Shown in pieces: positions 1 to 7,418 of a stretch of DNA of 22,583 bases. The DNA is from an uncultured Collinsella sp. (GTDB taxonomy: Bacteria; Actinomycetota; Coriobacteriia; Coriobacteriales; Coriobacteriaceae), in assembly GCA_902489665.1 (NCBI GenBank), contig CABUAT010000032.1, positions 1 to 22,583 on the forward strand. The letters run 5' to 3'. The notes beneath the pieces were generated by a model that had not been told where the DNA came from, did not search any database, and was given only the letters and a program-made list of their open reading frames with translations. Position 1 is the stretch's first letter. The number at the start of each line of letters is the position of its first letter. The translations under genes and the position numbers were made by a program.

Positions 1-42
1 TTATTAGCGTCCCTCAAGACCCAACGAGAACGCAGAAATGTA

Positions 43-116
43 GCCCGGGGCTTATCCTTTCCCGAACGCGACCCTCGCGAAGCGCGTGAGCGGGCGGGAA
101 AGGGTAAGCCCCGGGC
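43..116 (-). terminator. Long hairpin downstream of the aconitase gene
   Basis: Two 22-base arms (43-64 and 95-116) pair along their whole length with a single G-T wobble, around a 30-base GC-rich loop. The hairpin lies 16 bases past the stop codon of the leftward aconitase gene, so it is well placed to end that transcript. On the transcribed strand it is followed only by TACATTTCTG and not by a clear U-run, so an mRNA-stabilising hairpin or a REP-like palindrome is also possible. The stretch 1-42 shows nothing that I can assign. Confidence 0.5.
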
Positions 117-131
117 GGACAATTAAGTGCG

Positions 132-2432
132 TTACTCGGCAGCGGCCTTGAACTTGTTGTAGTTGATCAGGCAGCCAGCCTTGACGATGGCACGCTCCTC
201 TGCCGTCATATCGGCAATGTAGAGCTCAATCTGCTCGACCGCACCATCGGCGCGCACCACGTAGGCGACGATGCCCTTCAGGTCGCCATCGAGCGCGGCG
301 CGGATACCCGGCACAAAGACGTAATCGCCCACCTCAAAGTTGGGCTCGGCCTCCATCTGGAAGGGCACCATACCCCAGTTCATCACGTTGGAGCGATAGC
401 GCTTGGTGGCGTACTCGTGGACGATGTTGGCCAGACCGCCAATTACGCGCTGGCAGCTCGCAGCCTGCTCGCGGGCAGAACCGTCACCGGGCTTCTTGGC
501 ATAGAGCATGGAGCCGTACTCAGTCGCCTTGGCATCGGCAGCGACACCCGCGCCGGCCAGCGCCTCAAACACGCCGGCAAGCTCGGCATCGAGTGCGGCC
601 AAGTCGCCCGCGGACTCGCCAGCCACGCGGCGCTTCTCCACGGCGTCGACCTCCTTGGAACGGCCCACGTAGGCCGGGTCGCGGCGGCTCAGCGTAAACT
701 CAGCCAAGCCCAGCGGGTTGGAGCGGAAGGAGCTCGTCTCGCCCGAAGGAATGAGCTCGTCGGTCGTGGTGACCGGGTCCATGATCTTGGAGCACACCTT
801 GAGCAGGATATCGTCGCCGAGGGGCTCCATCGCGGGCCACGGCTTAATGTTGGGACCCTCAACCAGTTCATCGGCAGGCTCCGCCTTGCCAAAGCCCCAG
901 TACACGCGCTTTTTGTACGGCGCGTCGTCAAAGGTGTACTCGCAGGCCTCGTCCCAAGTCTCCTCGGGCAGGTCGGTCGCTGGCGTCAGGATGCCGCCGT
1001 TGGCAGCCGTCGCCGCAATGGAGCGGGCGTCCATCAGGGCCACGGCGCTCAGCTGGCCATTACCCGGCTTGGAACCCTCGCGGTTGGGGAAGTTGCGCGT
1101 GGTGTGGCGGATGGACAGGCCGTTGTTGGCAGGCGTGTCGCCGGCACCAAAGCACGGGCCGCAGAATGCCGTGCGCACGATCGCGCCGGCCTCCATAAGG
1201 TCGTAGATGTAGCCGCGACGTGTAAGCTCGAGCGCCACGGGCTGGCTCGTGGGATAGACCGACAGCGAAAACTCGCCGCAGCCGGTGTTGGCGCCCTTAA
1301 GCACGCGGGCAGCCTGGACCACGGAGTCGTAGTTGCCGCCCGAGCAGCCGGCGATAACGCCCTGCTGCACGTGCAGCTTGCCGTCGACGATCTTGTCGAG
1401 CAGGCTAAAGTGCGTCTTACCCTCGCCGATCTTGGCGGCCTCGAGCTCGACCTCATGCAGGATGTCCTCGAGGTTCTCGTTGAGCTCGTCAATCTCAAAG
1501 CCGTTAGAAGGATGGAACGGCAGCGCGATCATGGGCTTGACGCTCGACAGGTCGACCTCGACGCAGCCGTCATAGTAGGCAACATCGGCGGGCTTGAGCT
1601 CGCGGTAGTCGTCGCCGCGACCGTGCATGGCCAAAAACGCGCGCGTGTCCTCATCGGTGGCCCAGATGCTCGACAGGCAGGTGGTCTCGGTGGTCATGAC
1701 GTCGACGCCGTTGCGGTAGTCGGTCGTCATGCTCGCGATGCCGGGGCCCACGAACTCCATTACCTTGTTCTTGACGTAGCCCTTGGCAAAGACGGCGCGG
1801 ATGATGGCGAGCGCCACATCGTGCGGGCCGACGCCGGGGCGCGGGGCGCCCGTGAGGTAGATGGCGACGACGCCGGGATAGGCAACGTCGTAGGTGTCGC
1901 GCAGCAGCTGCTTGGCCAGCTCGCCGCCGCCCTCGCCCACGGCCATGGTACCCAGGGCGCCGTAGCGGGTGTGCGAGTCGGAGCCCAGAATCATCTTGCC
2001 GCAACCGGCAAAGTTCTCACGCATAAAGGAGTGGATGACAGCGATATGCGGCGGGACGAAGATGCCGCCGTACTTTTTGGCAGCCGAGAGGCCAAAGACG
2101 TGGTCGTCCTCGTTGATGGTGCCGCCCACGGCACACAGCGAGTTATGGCAGTTGGTGAGCACGTAAGGCAGCGGGAACTGCTCCATGCCCGAGGCGCGCG
2201 CCGTCTGGATGATGCCGACAAAGGTGATGTCGTGGCTCGCCATGGCATCGAAGCGAATCTTGAGCGCCTCGGGATCTCCGGACGTATTGTGTGCCTGGAG
2301 GATCGAATACGCGATGGTGCCGCGCTTGGCATCCTCGGGTGTCTGCGTAATGCCGCGCTCAGCGGCCTCGGCCTCAGGCACAACCTCGCTGCCGTTACGC
2401 AGGTAGATGCCGTCCTCGTACAGCTTGACCAT
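132..2432 (-). CDS. acn: Aconitase-family hydratase (probable aconitate hydratase)
   Basis: This is a probable [4Fe-4S] enzyme of the aconitase superfamily, interconverting citrate and isocitrate in the cytoplasm. In the 766-residue product I see the SDSH segment near residue 152, a first cluster cysteine in AGCSGGN (C363), and the CGPC pair (C424, C427). The swivelling C-terminal domain carries GETSSFRSNP and SNVMNWGMVPF. The length fits single-chain aconitases (about 750-780). I chose the ATG at 2432 because GGGAG lies 7 bases upstream. The ATGs at 2468 and 2477 lack a Shine-Dalgarno sequence and would put a leader hairpin inside the coding region. The gene stands alone, followed by a hairpin. 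Relatives in anaerobes are often labelled only 'hydratase', so substrates such as homocitrate or methylcitrate cannot be excluded. Confidence 0.86.
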   Translation of the reverse strand: MVKLYEDGIYLRNGSEVVPEAEAAERGITQTPEDAKRGTIAYSILQAHNTSGDPEALKIRFDAMASHDITFVGIIQTARASGMEQFPLPYVLTNCHNSLCAVGGTINEDDHVFGLSAAKKYGGIFVPPHIAVIHSFMRENFAGCGKMILGSDSHTRYGALGTMAVGEGGGELAKQLLRDTYDVAYPGVVAIYLTGAPRPGVGPHDVALAIIRAVFAKGYVKNKVMEFVGPGIASMTTDYRNGVDVMTTETTCLSSIWATDEDTRAFLAMHGRGDDYRELKPADVAYYDGCVEVDLSSVKPMIALPFHPSNGFEIDELNENLEDILHEVELEAAKIGEGKTHFSLLDKIVDGKLHVQQGVIAGCSGGNYDSVVQAARVLKGANTGCGEFSLSVYPTSQPVALELTRRGYIYDLMEAGAIVRTAFCGPCFGAGDTPANNGLSIRHTTRNFPNREGSKPGNGQLSAVALMDARSIAATAANGGILTPATDLPEETWDEACEYTFDDAPYKKRVYWGFGKAEPADELVEGPNIKPWPAMEPLGDDILLKVCSKIMDPVTTTDELIPSGETSSFRSNPLGLAEFTLSRRDPAYVGRSKEVDAVEKRRVAGESAGDLAALDAELAGVFEALAGAGVAADAKATEYGSMLYAKKPGDGSAREQAASCQRVIGGLANIVHEYATKRYRSNVMNWGMVPFQMEAEPNFEVGDYVFVPGIRAALDGDLKGIVAYVVRADGAVEQIELYIADMTAEERAIVKAGCLINYNKFKAAAE

Positions 2433-2447
2433 ACTGTCTCCCACTCT

Positions 2448-2464
2448 GCCCAAAAGATTTGGGC
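2448..2464 (-). promoter_or_regulatory. Leader hairpin just upstream of the aconitase RBS
   Basis: GCCCAAA (2448-2454) and TTTGGGC (2458-2464) form a perfect 7-bp stem with a 3-base loop. In the mRNA it ends 6 bases before the GGGAG ribosome binding site at 2437-2441. A stem this close to the RBS could tune translation or mRNA stability. The structure is seen directly; any regulatory role is inferred. Confidence 0.35.
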
Positions 2465-2519
2465 GCATAGCATACATTCGTTCAATATCGTGCCATAGAA
2501 CGGTTGCGAGCGGGTTACG

Positions 2520-2548
2520 AATCTACACGTTCACTTTATCTCGGTAAA
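2520..2548 (-). promoter_or_regulatory. Possible sigma-70-type promoter for the aconitase gene
   Basis: On the minus strand, TTTACC (2543-2548) and TAGATT (2520-2525) are separated by 17 bases. Each box matches four of six consensus bases. It would give a leader of roughly 80 bases including the hairpin at 2448-2464. The match is modest and no competing pair was clearly better. Confidence 0.3.
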
Positions 2549-2606
2549 GCATAGGACGAGCCCGGTGCAGGACCGGCGGATTTGGTGCAAGTGTGTCCCT
2601 TTCAAC

Positions 2607-2742
2607 TAGTCATTTAAGAACGTCCCCAATGACTACCCATAACAACGCCGATGTTTTGGCGCGGACAGCGAAAGCCCACCAGAGCGAGCAAGGCAACGCC
2701 GCAGGTAGAGGACGGACAGCGAGCGACGTCCAGAGCGAACAA
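2607..2742. repeat. Short inverted repeat and 51-base-offset direct repeat in the gap between aconitase and hspR
   Basis: TAGTCATT (2607-2614) is mirrored by AATGACTA (2628-2635), with ACGTCCCC between them. Further on, GGACAGCGA (2663-2671) followed by AGAGCGAGCAA (2681-2691) recurs at a constant offset of 51 bases as GGACAGCGA (2714-2722) and AGAGCGAACAA (2732-2742). The frame open on the plus strand here has no RBS and is made of these repeats. I therefore read the segment as non-coding repeat remnants. Confidence 0.5.
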
Positions 2743-2822
2743 GTTGGCATGAAAAAGGCAAGGCATAGACCTTCTGGTCATGCCTTGCCTTTTGAATGAC
2801 AAATTGTCGCTCTGGACGTCGC
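2723..2822. terminator. Nested inverted repeat with a core bidirectional terminator (3' end of the heat-shock operon)
   Basis: The core stem pairs AAAAGGCAAGGCAT (2753-2766) with ATGCCTTGCCTTTT (2780-2793). It is capped by a further GACC/GGTC stem with a TTCT loop and has A- and T-runs on either side. For leftward transcripts it lies 70 bases after hspR and is followed by five Ts, a classic intrinsic terminator. It is enclosed by a second perfect 16-bp inverted repeat, GCGACGTCCAGAGCGA (2723-2738) and its complement at 2807-2822. Confidence 0.75.
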
Positions 2823-2862
2823 GCAGCGTCGGCCCGTTACGCGGGTTGGTAAAACCGCGTAA

Positions 2863-3279
2863 CTACAAATCCCCGCCTGCGCCCAAAAGTTTGCGCATGA
2901 CCTGTTCGGGGTTGACCGAGCCGTCGCGCGGGGCCAGGGCGGTGATCTTCTTCTGCATCTTGTACTCGTGCAGCTCGTCCTCGAGCTGGCGCACGCGAGC
3001 ACGGAGCTTTTCATTCTCGCGCTCGCGCTCCTCGGCACGCTCCTTCATATCAAGGATGCGCACCACACCGGCAAGGTTAATGCCCTCGTCGGTCAGCTGG
3101 TTGATGAGCTCCAGGCGCTCGATATCGGCACGCGAATACAGACGCGTGTTGCCGCCCGAGCGCTGGGGGTTCACCAGGCCCTTGGACTCGTAGACGCGCA
3201 GAGTCTGCGGATGCATGCCGGTCAACTCGGCCGCCACGCTGATCATGTACAGCGGTTTGTTCCTATTGTCCTCGGCCAT
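2863..3279 (-). CDS. hspR: HspR, MerR-family repressor of the dnaK operon
   Basis: This is a 138-residue DNA-binding repressor that in actinobacteria holds the dnaK operon off and uses DnaK as co-repressor. Residues 12-36 form the MerR-type winged helix-turn-helix (MISVAAELTGMHPQTLRVYE), followed by the second wing (NTRLYSRADIERLE). The C-terminal third is a charged coiled coil (about residues 75-115), as expected for a dimer. It is the last gene of dnaK-grpE-dnaJ-hspR, the standard actinobacterial order, 72 bases after dnaJ. That position and the domain together make HspR much more likely than another MerR protein. The operon would be autoregulated, although I did not find a canonical HAIR operator upstream of dnaK. 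Confidence 0.93.
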   Translation of the reverse strand: MAEDNRNKPLYMISVAAELTGMHPQTLRVYESKGLVNPQRSGGNTRLYSRADIERLELINQLTDEGINLAGVVRILDMKERAEERERENEKLRARVRQLEDELHEYKMQKKITALAPRDGSVNPEQVMRKLLGAGGDL

Positions 3280-3351
3280 GCTACCTGACCCCTTTCCGTC
3301 TCGTTATCGTCCATCATAAGCCCGCGGGCGCGGGTGTGCGCCACGACCGCC

Positions 3352-4311
3352 CTAGTACGTCGCCTTGTAACGGTTAACCTTCTCGCGATAATCGCGCGTG
3401 TCGGCCTCGCGCAGCTTGGTCATGGCATCGCGCTCGTCATCGGACAGGTTCGTGGGGACCTGTACCTTGATTTCGACGAGCAGCGCGCCTGTGCGGCCAC
3501 GGTGCTTAACGTCGGGCGCACCCATCTCCTTAAAGCGGAACTTCTTGCCCGTCTGGGTGCCAGCGGGCACCTTCAGACGAACCGTCGCGCCGCCGGGCGT
3601 GGGCACATCCACCGTGCAGCCGAGCGCCGCCTCGTAGACCGAGACCGGCACCTCCATGGTCACATCGGCACCCTTGCGCTTAAACAGCGGGTGCTCCTCC
3701 ACATGCGTGGTCACGACCAGGTCGCCGCGCTCGCCGCCGGCAACGCCATACTCGCCGCGACGCTTGTAGCGCAGTTTGCCGCCGTCGACCGCACCCGCGG
3801 GCACCGAGACCGTAATGGTCTGCTGCTCGCCCGTCGAGGGAATGCGATAGGTAACCTTGTGCGTCACGCCGCGGAACGCGTCCTCGGCCGAAACATCGAC
3901 GGTCAGCGACAGGTCGCCGCCCTTGCGAGCACGGCTGCGGCCCGCGCCGGCATTACCCGCAGCCCCGGCAAAGCCCGAGCCCCAATCGCTGCCCCAGGCG
4001 CCGTTGCCGCTAAAGATGCTGTCGAAGATATCGCCCCAGCCGCTGGCGCCCGCGCCGGCACCGTAGCCGCCGCCATACGCGCCGCCCGCGCCCGGCATGC
4101 CGCCAAACATGAGCATCTGGTCGTACTCTTTGCGCTTCTTCTCGTCCGAAAGCGTTTCGTAGGCCTCGCTGATCTCCTTGAACTTGGCCTCGTCGCCGCC
4201 GGCATCGGGGTGATATTTTTGCGCGAGCTTGCGAAACGCGCTCTTGATCTCTTTGTCGGAGGCGCTCTTGGATACGCCCAGGATGTCATAGAAGGTTTTG
4301 CCTGCAGCCAT
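3352..4311 (-). CDS. dnaJ: DnaJ/CbpA-type J-domain co-chaperone lacking the zinc finger
   Basis: This 319-residue Hsp40 stimulates the DnaK ATPase and delivers substrate. The J domain occupies residues 5-67 with the HPD motif at 34-36. A Gly/Phe-rich linker follows (about 68-125), then two beta-rich C-terminal substrate-binding domains (about 130-310). No CxxCxGxG repeats are present, so it is a type II (CbpA/DnaJ2-like) protein rather than classical zinc-finger DnaJ. I chose the ATG at 4311 over the upstream ATG at 4368 because it has a strong GGAGAGGAG ribosome binding site and begins right at the J domain. It is third in the heat-shock operon. A GC-rich hairpin separates it from grpE, so its dose may be set separately from dnaK-grpE. 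Confidence 0.93.
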   Translation of the reverse strand: MAAGKTFYDILGVSKSASDKEIKSAFRKLAQKYHPDAGGDEAKFKEISEAYETLSDEKKRKEYDQMLMFGGMPGAGGAYGGGYGAGAGASGWGDIFDSIFSGNGAWGSDWGSGFAGAAGNAGAGRSRARKGGDLSLTVDVSAEDAFRGVTHKVTYRIPSTGEQQTITVSVPAGAVDGGKLRYKRRGEYGVAGGERGDLVVTTHVEEHPLFKRKGADVTMEVPVSVYEAALGCTVDVPTPGGATVRLKVPAGTQTGKKFRFKEMGAPDVKHRGRTGALLVEIKVQVPTNLSDDERDAMTKLREADTRDYREKVNRYKATY

Positions 4312-4384
4312 CGTAGCTCCTCTCCTGTTACGTCCGCCGTCCATGCAGACGACGGCCCATGCTTTCATATGGCACTAGGCCAGA

Positions 4385-4414
4385 AAGGGCCCCGGGTGTT
4401 GCCCCGGGGCCCTT
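4385..4414 (-). promoter_or_regulatory. Strong intercistronic hairpin between grpE and dnaJ
   Basis: AAGGGCCCCGGG (4385-4396) and CCCGGGGCCCTT (4403-4414) make a perfect 12-bp stem with a 6-base loop, 5 bases after the grpE stop. On the transcribed strand it is followed by TTTCTGGCC, too short a U-run for an efficient terminator. It is more likely a partial terminator or an RNA stability/processing element that makes dnaK-grpE message more abundant than dnaJ-hspR. Confidence 0.55.
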
Positions 4415-4419
4415 CTCAA

Positions 4420-5262
4420 TTACTCCTCGGTGCTCTCGGCCGTGTCGACCGCAGCATCCTCGGGCGCCGCTTCGGGCTCCGGTGCGGGGCGCTTCTCGCC
4501 ACCGTAGGTCACCGTCACCATCGCGGAACGCAGGATGCGATCCGCCATGCGGTAGCCCTTCTGGTACACATCGTTGACGGTCTCGTCGAACTGCGATGCG
4601 TCCTCGACGCGACCCACAGCCTGGTGCTCGAGCGGATCGAACGCCTCGCCCTTGGGGTCGATGGGCTCAACGCCCTCGTGCGCAAACACATCGAGCAGCT
4701 TGGCATGCACCGCGTCAACGCCATCGACGAACTGCTTAAAGTCGTCGGAAAGCTCTTGGCTGCGGGCATGGTCAATCGCGCGCTCGATATCGTCGATCAC
4801 CGGCAACAGTGCGGTGACAAGCTTCTCGGTCGCGCGCTCGCGCTCGGCAATGCGCTCGTTGGCGGTGCGGCGGCGGAAGTTCTCCCAGTCGGCCTGCAGA
4901 CGGGCGGTGCGCTCGGTGGCGTCCTTCGCCTTGTCCTCGGCGGCCTTCTGAGCCTCTGCCGCAGCATCGAGTTCATTGCGCACGTCGGCAAGCTCCTTTT
5001 GGGCCTGCTCGAACTTGAGCTTAAAGTCGTTGTCGGCGGCTTCCTCACCGGCGCGGATAGCGGCTTCCACCATCTCGTCCTCGGTCATCGTCGCCTCCTT
5101 GTTGGAATCCTCTACTTGGTTCTCGGCAGCCTCGGCGGCCGGGGCCTCGTTGGCCTCGGTAACGTCTGCGGCCTCTACGGGAATCTTCACGTCCTTCTCC
5201 TCAGAGTCAACGGGGGCGGCACCAACGGCGGCCGCCTCCGTGCGAGCTTTACGGGCGGACAT
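4420..5262 (-). CDS. grpE: GrpE, nucleotide exchange factor for DnaK
   Basis: GrpE releases ADP from DnaK so that the chaperone cycle can restart. The 280-residue frame has an acidic, Ala-rich, probably disordered N terminus (1-60), a long coiled coil (about 75-135) and the C-terminal beta domain. That domain includes FDPLEHQAVGRVED and TVNDVYQKGYRMADRILRSA, the conserved GrpE signature region. It is longer than typical GrpE (about 180-220) because of the N-terminal and C-terminal acidic tails. The first ATG is only 2 bases past the dnaK stop, with GAGGAC upstream, which suggests translational coupling. An internal ATG at 5088 (residue 59) has a much better RBS and would give a 222-residue protein. 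Confidence 0.93.
   Translation of the reverse strand: MSARKARTEAAAVGAAPVDSEEKDVKIPVEAADVTEANEAPAAEAAENQVEDSNKEATMTEDEMVEAAIRAGEEAADNDFKLKFEQAQKELADVRNELDAAAEAQKAAEDKAKDATERTARLQADWENFRRRTANERIAERERATEKLVTALLPVIDDIERAIDHARSQELSDDFKQFVDGVDAVHAKLLDVFAHEGVEPIDPKGEAFDPLEHQAVGRVEDASQFDETVNDVYQKGYRMADRILRSAMVTVTYGGEKRPAPEPEAAPEDAAVDTAESTEE
5086..5100 (-). promoter_or_regulatory. Strong internal ribosome binding site and alternative start within grpE
   Basis: On the minus strand AAGGAGG is followed by CGACG and then the in-frame ATG at 5086-5088 (Met59 of the long frame, MTEDEMVEAAI). This is one of the best Shine-Dalgarno matches in the window and is better than the one at the annotated grpE start. 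It suggests a shorter GrpE isoform, or that the real start is here. The preceding 58 codons still read like a normal acidic GrpE tail. Confidence 0.5.
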
Positions 5263-5264
5263 GA

Positions 5265-7157
5265 TTACTTGTCCTCGTCGTCCACAACCTCGTAGTCGGC
5301 GTCGACGACGTCATCGTCGGCAGGCTGGGCGCCGGCGGCACCGTCGGTCTGCTGCTGAGCGTCGGCGTAGACAACCTGGGCCAGCTCGTAGGCCACGGAC
5401 TGCAGGGACTCGCCGGCGGCCTTGATGGCCTCGACGTCAGAGCCCTCGAGCGCCTTCTTGGCGTCGGCGATAGCGGCCTCGGCCTTGGACTTCACGTCGG
5501 CGGAAACCTTGTCGCCCAGCTCGTTGAGGGTCTGCTCGGTGGAGTAGCACAGGCTGTCGGTCTGGTTGCGGACCTCGACCTCTTCCTTCTGCTTCTTGTC
5601 CTCCTCGGCATGAGCCTCGGCGTCCTTGACCATACGATCGACTTCGTCGTCGGACAGAGCGGTGGAGCCGGAAATGGTGATCTGCTGCTCCTTGCCGGTG
5701 CCCTTGTCCTTAGCGGAGACCTTGACGATGCCGTTGGCGTCGATGTCGAAAGTGACCTCGATCTGCGGCACGCCGCGGCGGGCAGCCGGGATGCCGGTCA
5801 GCTGGAACTTACCGAGCGACTTGTTGTCGCGGGCAAGCTCGCGCTCGCCCTGGAGCACGTTGATCTCGACGCTGGTCTGGTTGTCGGCAGCGGTGGAGTA
5901 GACCTCGGTCTTGGAGGTCGGGATCGTGGTGTTGCGGTCGATCATCTTGGTCATGATGCCGCCCATGGTCTCGACGCCCAGCGACAGCGGGGTAACGTCG
6001 AGCAGCAGGATGCCCTCGACGTCGCCGGTGAGCACGCCGCCCTGGACGGCAGCACCGTCGGCAACGACCTCGTCGGGGTTCACGGACATGTTGGGCTGCT
6101 TGCCGGTCATGGTCTTGACGAGCTCCTGGACAGCGGGCATACGGGTGGAGCCGCCGACGAGGATGACCTCGGTCAAATCGGAGAGCTTGAGCTTAGCGTC
6201 GCGCAGGGCGTTGGTGACAGGCTGCTTGCAGCGCTCGAGCAGGTCGCGGGTGATCTTCTCGAACTCGGCGCGGGTCAGCGTGTAGTTGAGGTGCAGCGGG
6301 CCGGACTGGTTCATGGTAATGAACGGCAGGTTGATGGTGGTCTGCTGGGCGGCGGAGAGCTCCTTCTTGGCGTTCTCGGCGGCCTCCTTCAGACGCTGCA
6401 GGGCCATGGGGTCCTGACGCAGGTCGACACCGTTCTCCTGCTGGAACTTATCGGCCATCCAATCGATGACGCGCTGATCCCAGTCGTCGCCGCCCAGGTG
6501 GTTGTCGCCCGAGGTGGACAGAACCTCAAACACGCCGTCGGCGAGGTCGAGGATGGAGACGTCAAAGGTGCCGCCACCCAGGTCGAAGACCAGGATGCGC
6601 TGGTCGGTGCCCTGCTTGTCCAGGCCATAGGCCAGGGCAGCAGCGGTCGGCTCGTTGACGATACGCTTGACGTTGAGGCCGGCGATCTTACCGGCGTCCT
6701 TGGTGGCCTGACGCTGGGCGTCGTTGAAGTAGGCCGGGACGGTGATGACGGCGTCGGTGACAGTCTCGCCCAGATACTTCTCGGCGTCGGCCTTCATCTT
6801 GGCGAGCGTCATGGCGCTCACCTGCTCGGCGGTGTAATCCTTGCCCTCGATGTCGACGACGGCACGGCCACCCTGGCCCTCCTTGACCTCGTACGGCACG
6901 GTCTTGATCTCGGAGGTGCACTCGGAGTACTTGCGGCCCATGAAGCGCTTGATGGAGAACACGGTGTTCTTGGGGTTGGTGACAGCCTGGTTCTTAGCGG
7001 CCTTACCCACGACGCGGTCGCCGTCGGCACGGAAGCCCACGACGGACGGGGTGGTGCGGTCGCCCTCGGCGTTCACGATAATGGTCGGAGAACCGCCCTC
7101 GAGAACGGCCATTGCGGAGTTAGTAGTACCAAGGTCGATACCAAGAATCTTGCCCAT
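5265..7157 (-). CDS. dnaK: DnaK, Hsp70 molecular chaperone
   Basis: This is the ATP-dependent Hsp70 chaperone that binds unfolded polypeptides in the cytoplasm. The 630-residue protein opens with the phosphate-binding loop GIDLGTTNS (residues 5-13). It continues with the ATPase signatures ILVFDLGGGTFDVSIL and VILVGGSTRMPAVQ, then the substrate-binding domain (LLLDVTPLSLGVETMGG onward) and the helical lid. It ends in an acidic tail (VVDDEDK) matching the EEVD-like bacterial C terminus. The start is fixed by GAGAGGG a few bases upstream. It heads the operon dnaK-grpE-dnaJ-hspR and is probably repressed by HspR. The length is normal for the family and no defect is visible. Confidence 0.98.
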   Translation of the reverse strand: MGKILGIDLGTTNSAMAVLEGGSPTIIVNAEGDRTTPSVVGFRADGDRVVGKAAKNQAVTNPKNTVFSIKRFMGRKYSECTSEIKTVPYEVKEGQGGRAVVDIEGKDYTAEQVSAMTLAKMKADAEKYLGETVTDAVITVPAYFNDAQRQATKDAGKIAGLNVKRIVNEPTAAALAYGLDKQGTDQRILVFDLGGGTFDVSILDLADGVFEVLSTSGDNHLGGDDWDQRVIDWMADKFQQENGVDLRQDPMALQRLKEAAENAKKELSAAQQTTINLPFITMNQSGPLHLNYTLTRAEFEKITRDLLERCKQPVTNALRDAKLKLSDLTEVILVGGSTRMPAVQELVKTMTGKQPNMSVNPDEVVADGAAVQGGVLTGDVEGILLLDVTPLSLGVETMGGIMTKMIDRNTTIPTSKTEVYSTAADNQTSVEINVLQGERELARDNKSLGKFQLTGIPAARRGVPQIEVTFDIDANGIVKVSAKDKGTGKEQQITISGSTALSDDEVDRMVKDAEAHAEEDKKQKEEVEVRNQTDSLCYSTEQTLNELGDKVSADVKSKAEAAIADAKKALEGSDVEAIKAAGESLQSVAYELAQVVYADAQQQTDGAAGAQPADDDVVDADYEVVDDEDK

Positions 7158-7330
7158 TAGAAATTCCCTCTCTCTTGTGCGTTTGCACCGACTCGGCGGT
7201 CTGTCGAGCGGTGTTTCGGCTTGTCTTTCAGGATGTAGTGTATCCCCTTATGGGCCGGAATATACAAAATCTAAGTCAATTCATATAAGATTTCTTATTG
7301 CTGAGAGTTTAGGTTCGCAAATGCGCAGGT
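7158..7330 (-). promoter_or_regulatory. dnaK upstream region with an AT-rich promoter island
   Basis: The only AT-rich part of this gap (about 7255-7300) sits 100-140 bases upstream of dnaK. On the minus strand it contains TTGACT and TATATT, but their spacing (9 bases) does not make a standard promoter, so the exact boxes are unresolved. An imperfect inverted repeat AAATCT...AGATTT brackets the TTGACT. No CTTGAGT-N7-ACTCAAG (HspR-type) or CIRCE element is seen. The closest half site is TTTGAGT at 7340-7346. Confidence 0.35.
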
Positions 7331-7418
7331 AGACGCACTGTTTGAGTTCTAGGCAAATCTATCGAGATCTATGTAGAGATGACTGAGGTTTGGGTCCGAG
7401 GGTGCCTGGGGCTGCCTT

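Noticed and set aside
417..2498. A 693-codon open frame on the plus strand across the aconitase gene
   Set aside because: It is an antisense shadow of a strongly conserved gene in GC-rich DNA. The product is low-complexity, rich in Val, Gly, Arg and His, and there is no RBS.
2593..2799. A 68-codon plus-strand frame between aconitase and hspR
   Set aside because: It has no RBS, is composed of direct and inverted repeats, and ends inside the terminator stem.
3334..5295. A 653-codon plus-strand open frame across hspR-dnaJ-grpE
   Set aside because: It spans three real genes on the other strand and has no recognisable domain, so it is a shadow frame.
5610..7160. A 516-codon plus-strand open frame across dnaK
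   Set aside because: This is the well-known antisense open frame of dnaK, caused by codon bias. No RBS or plus-strand promoter was seen.
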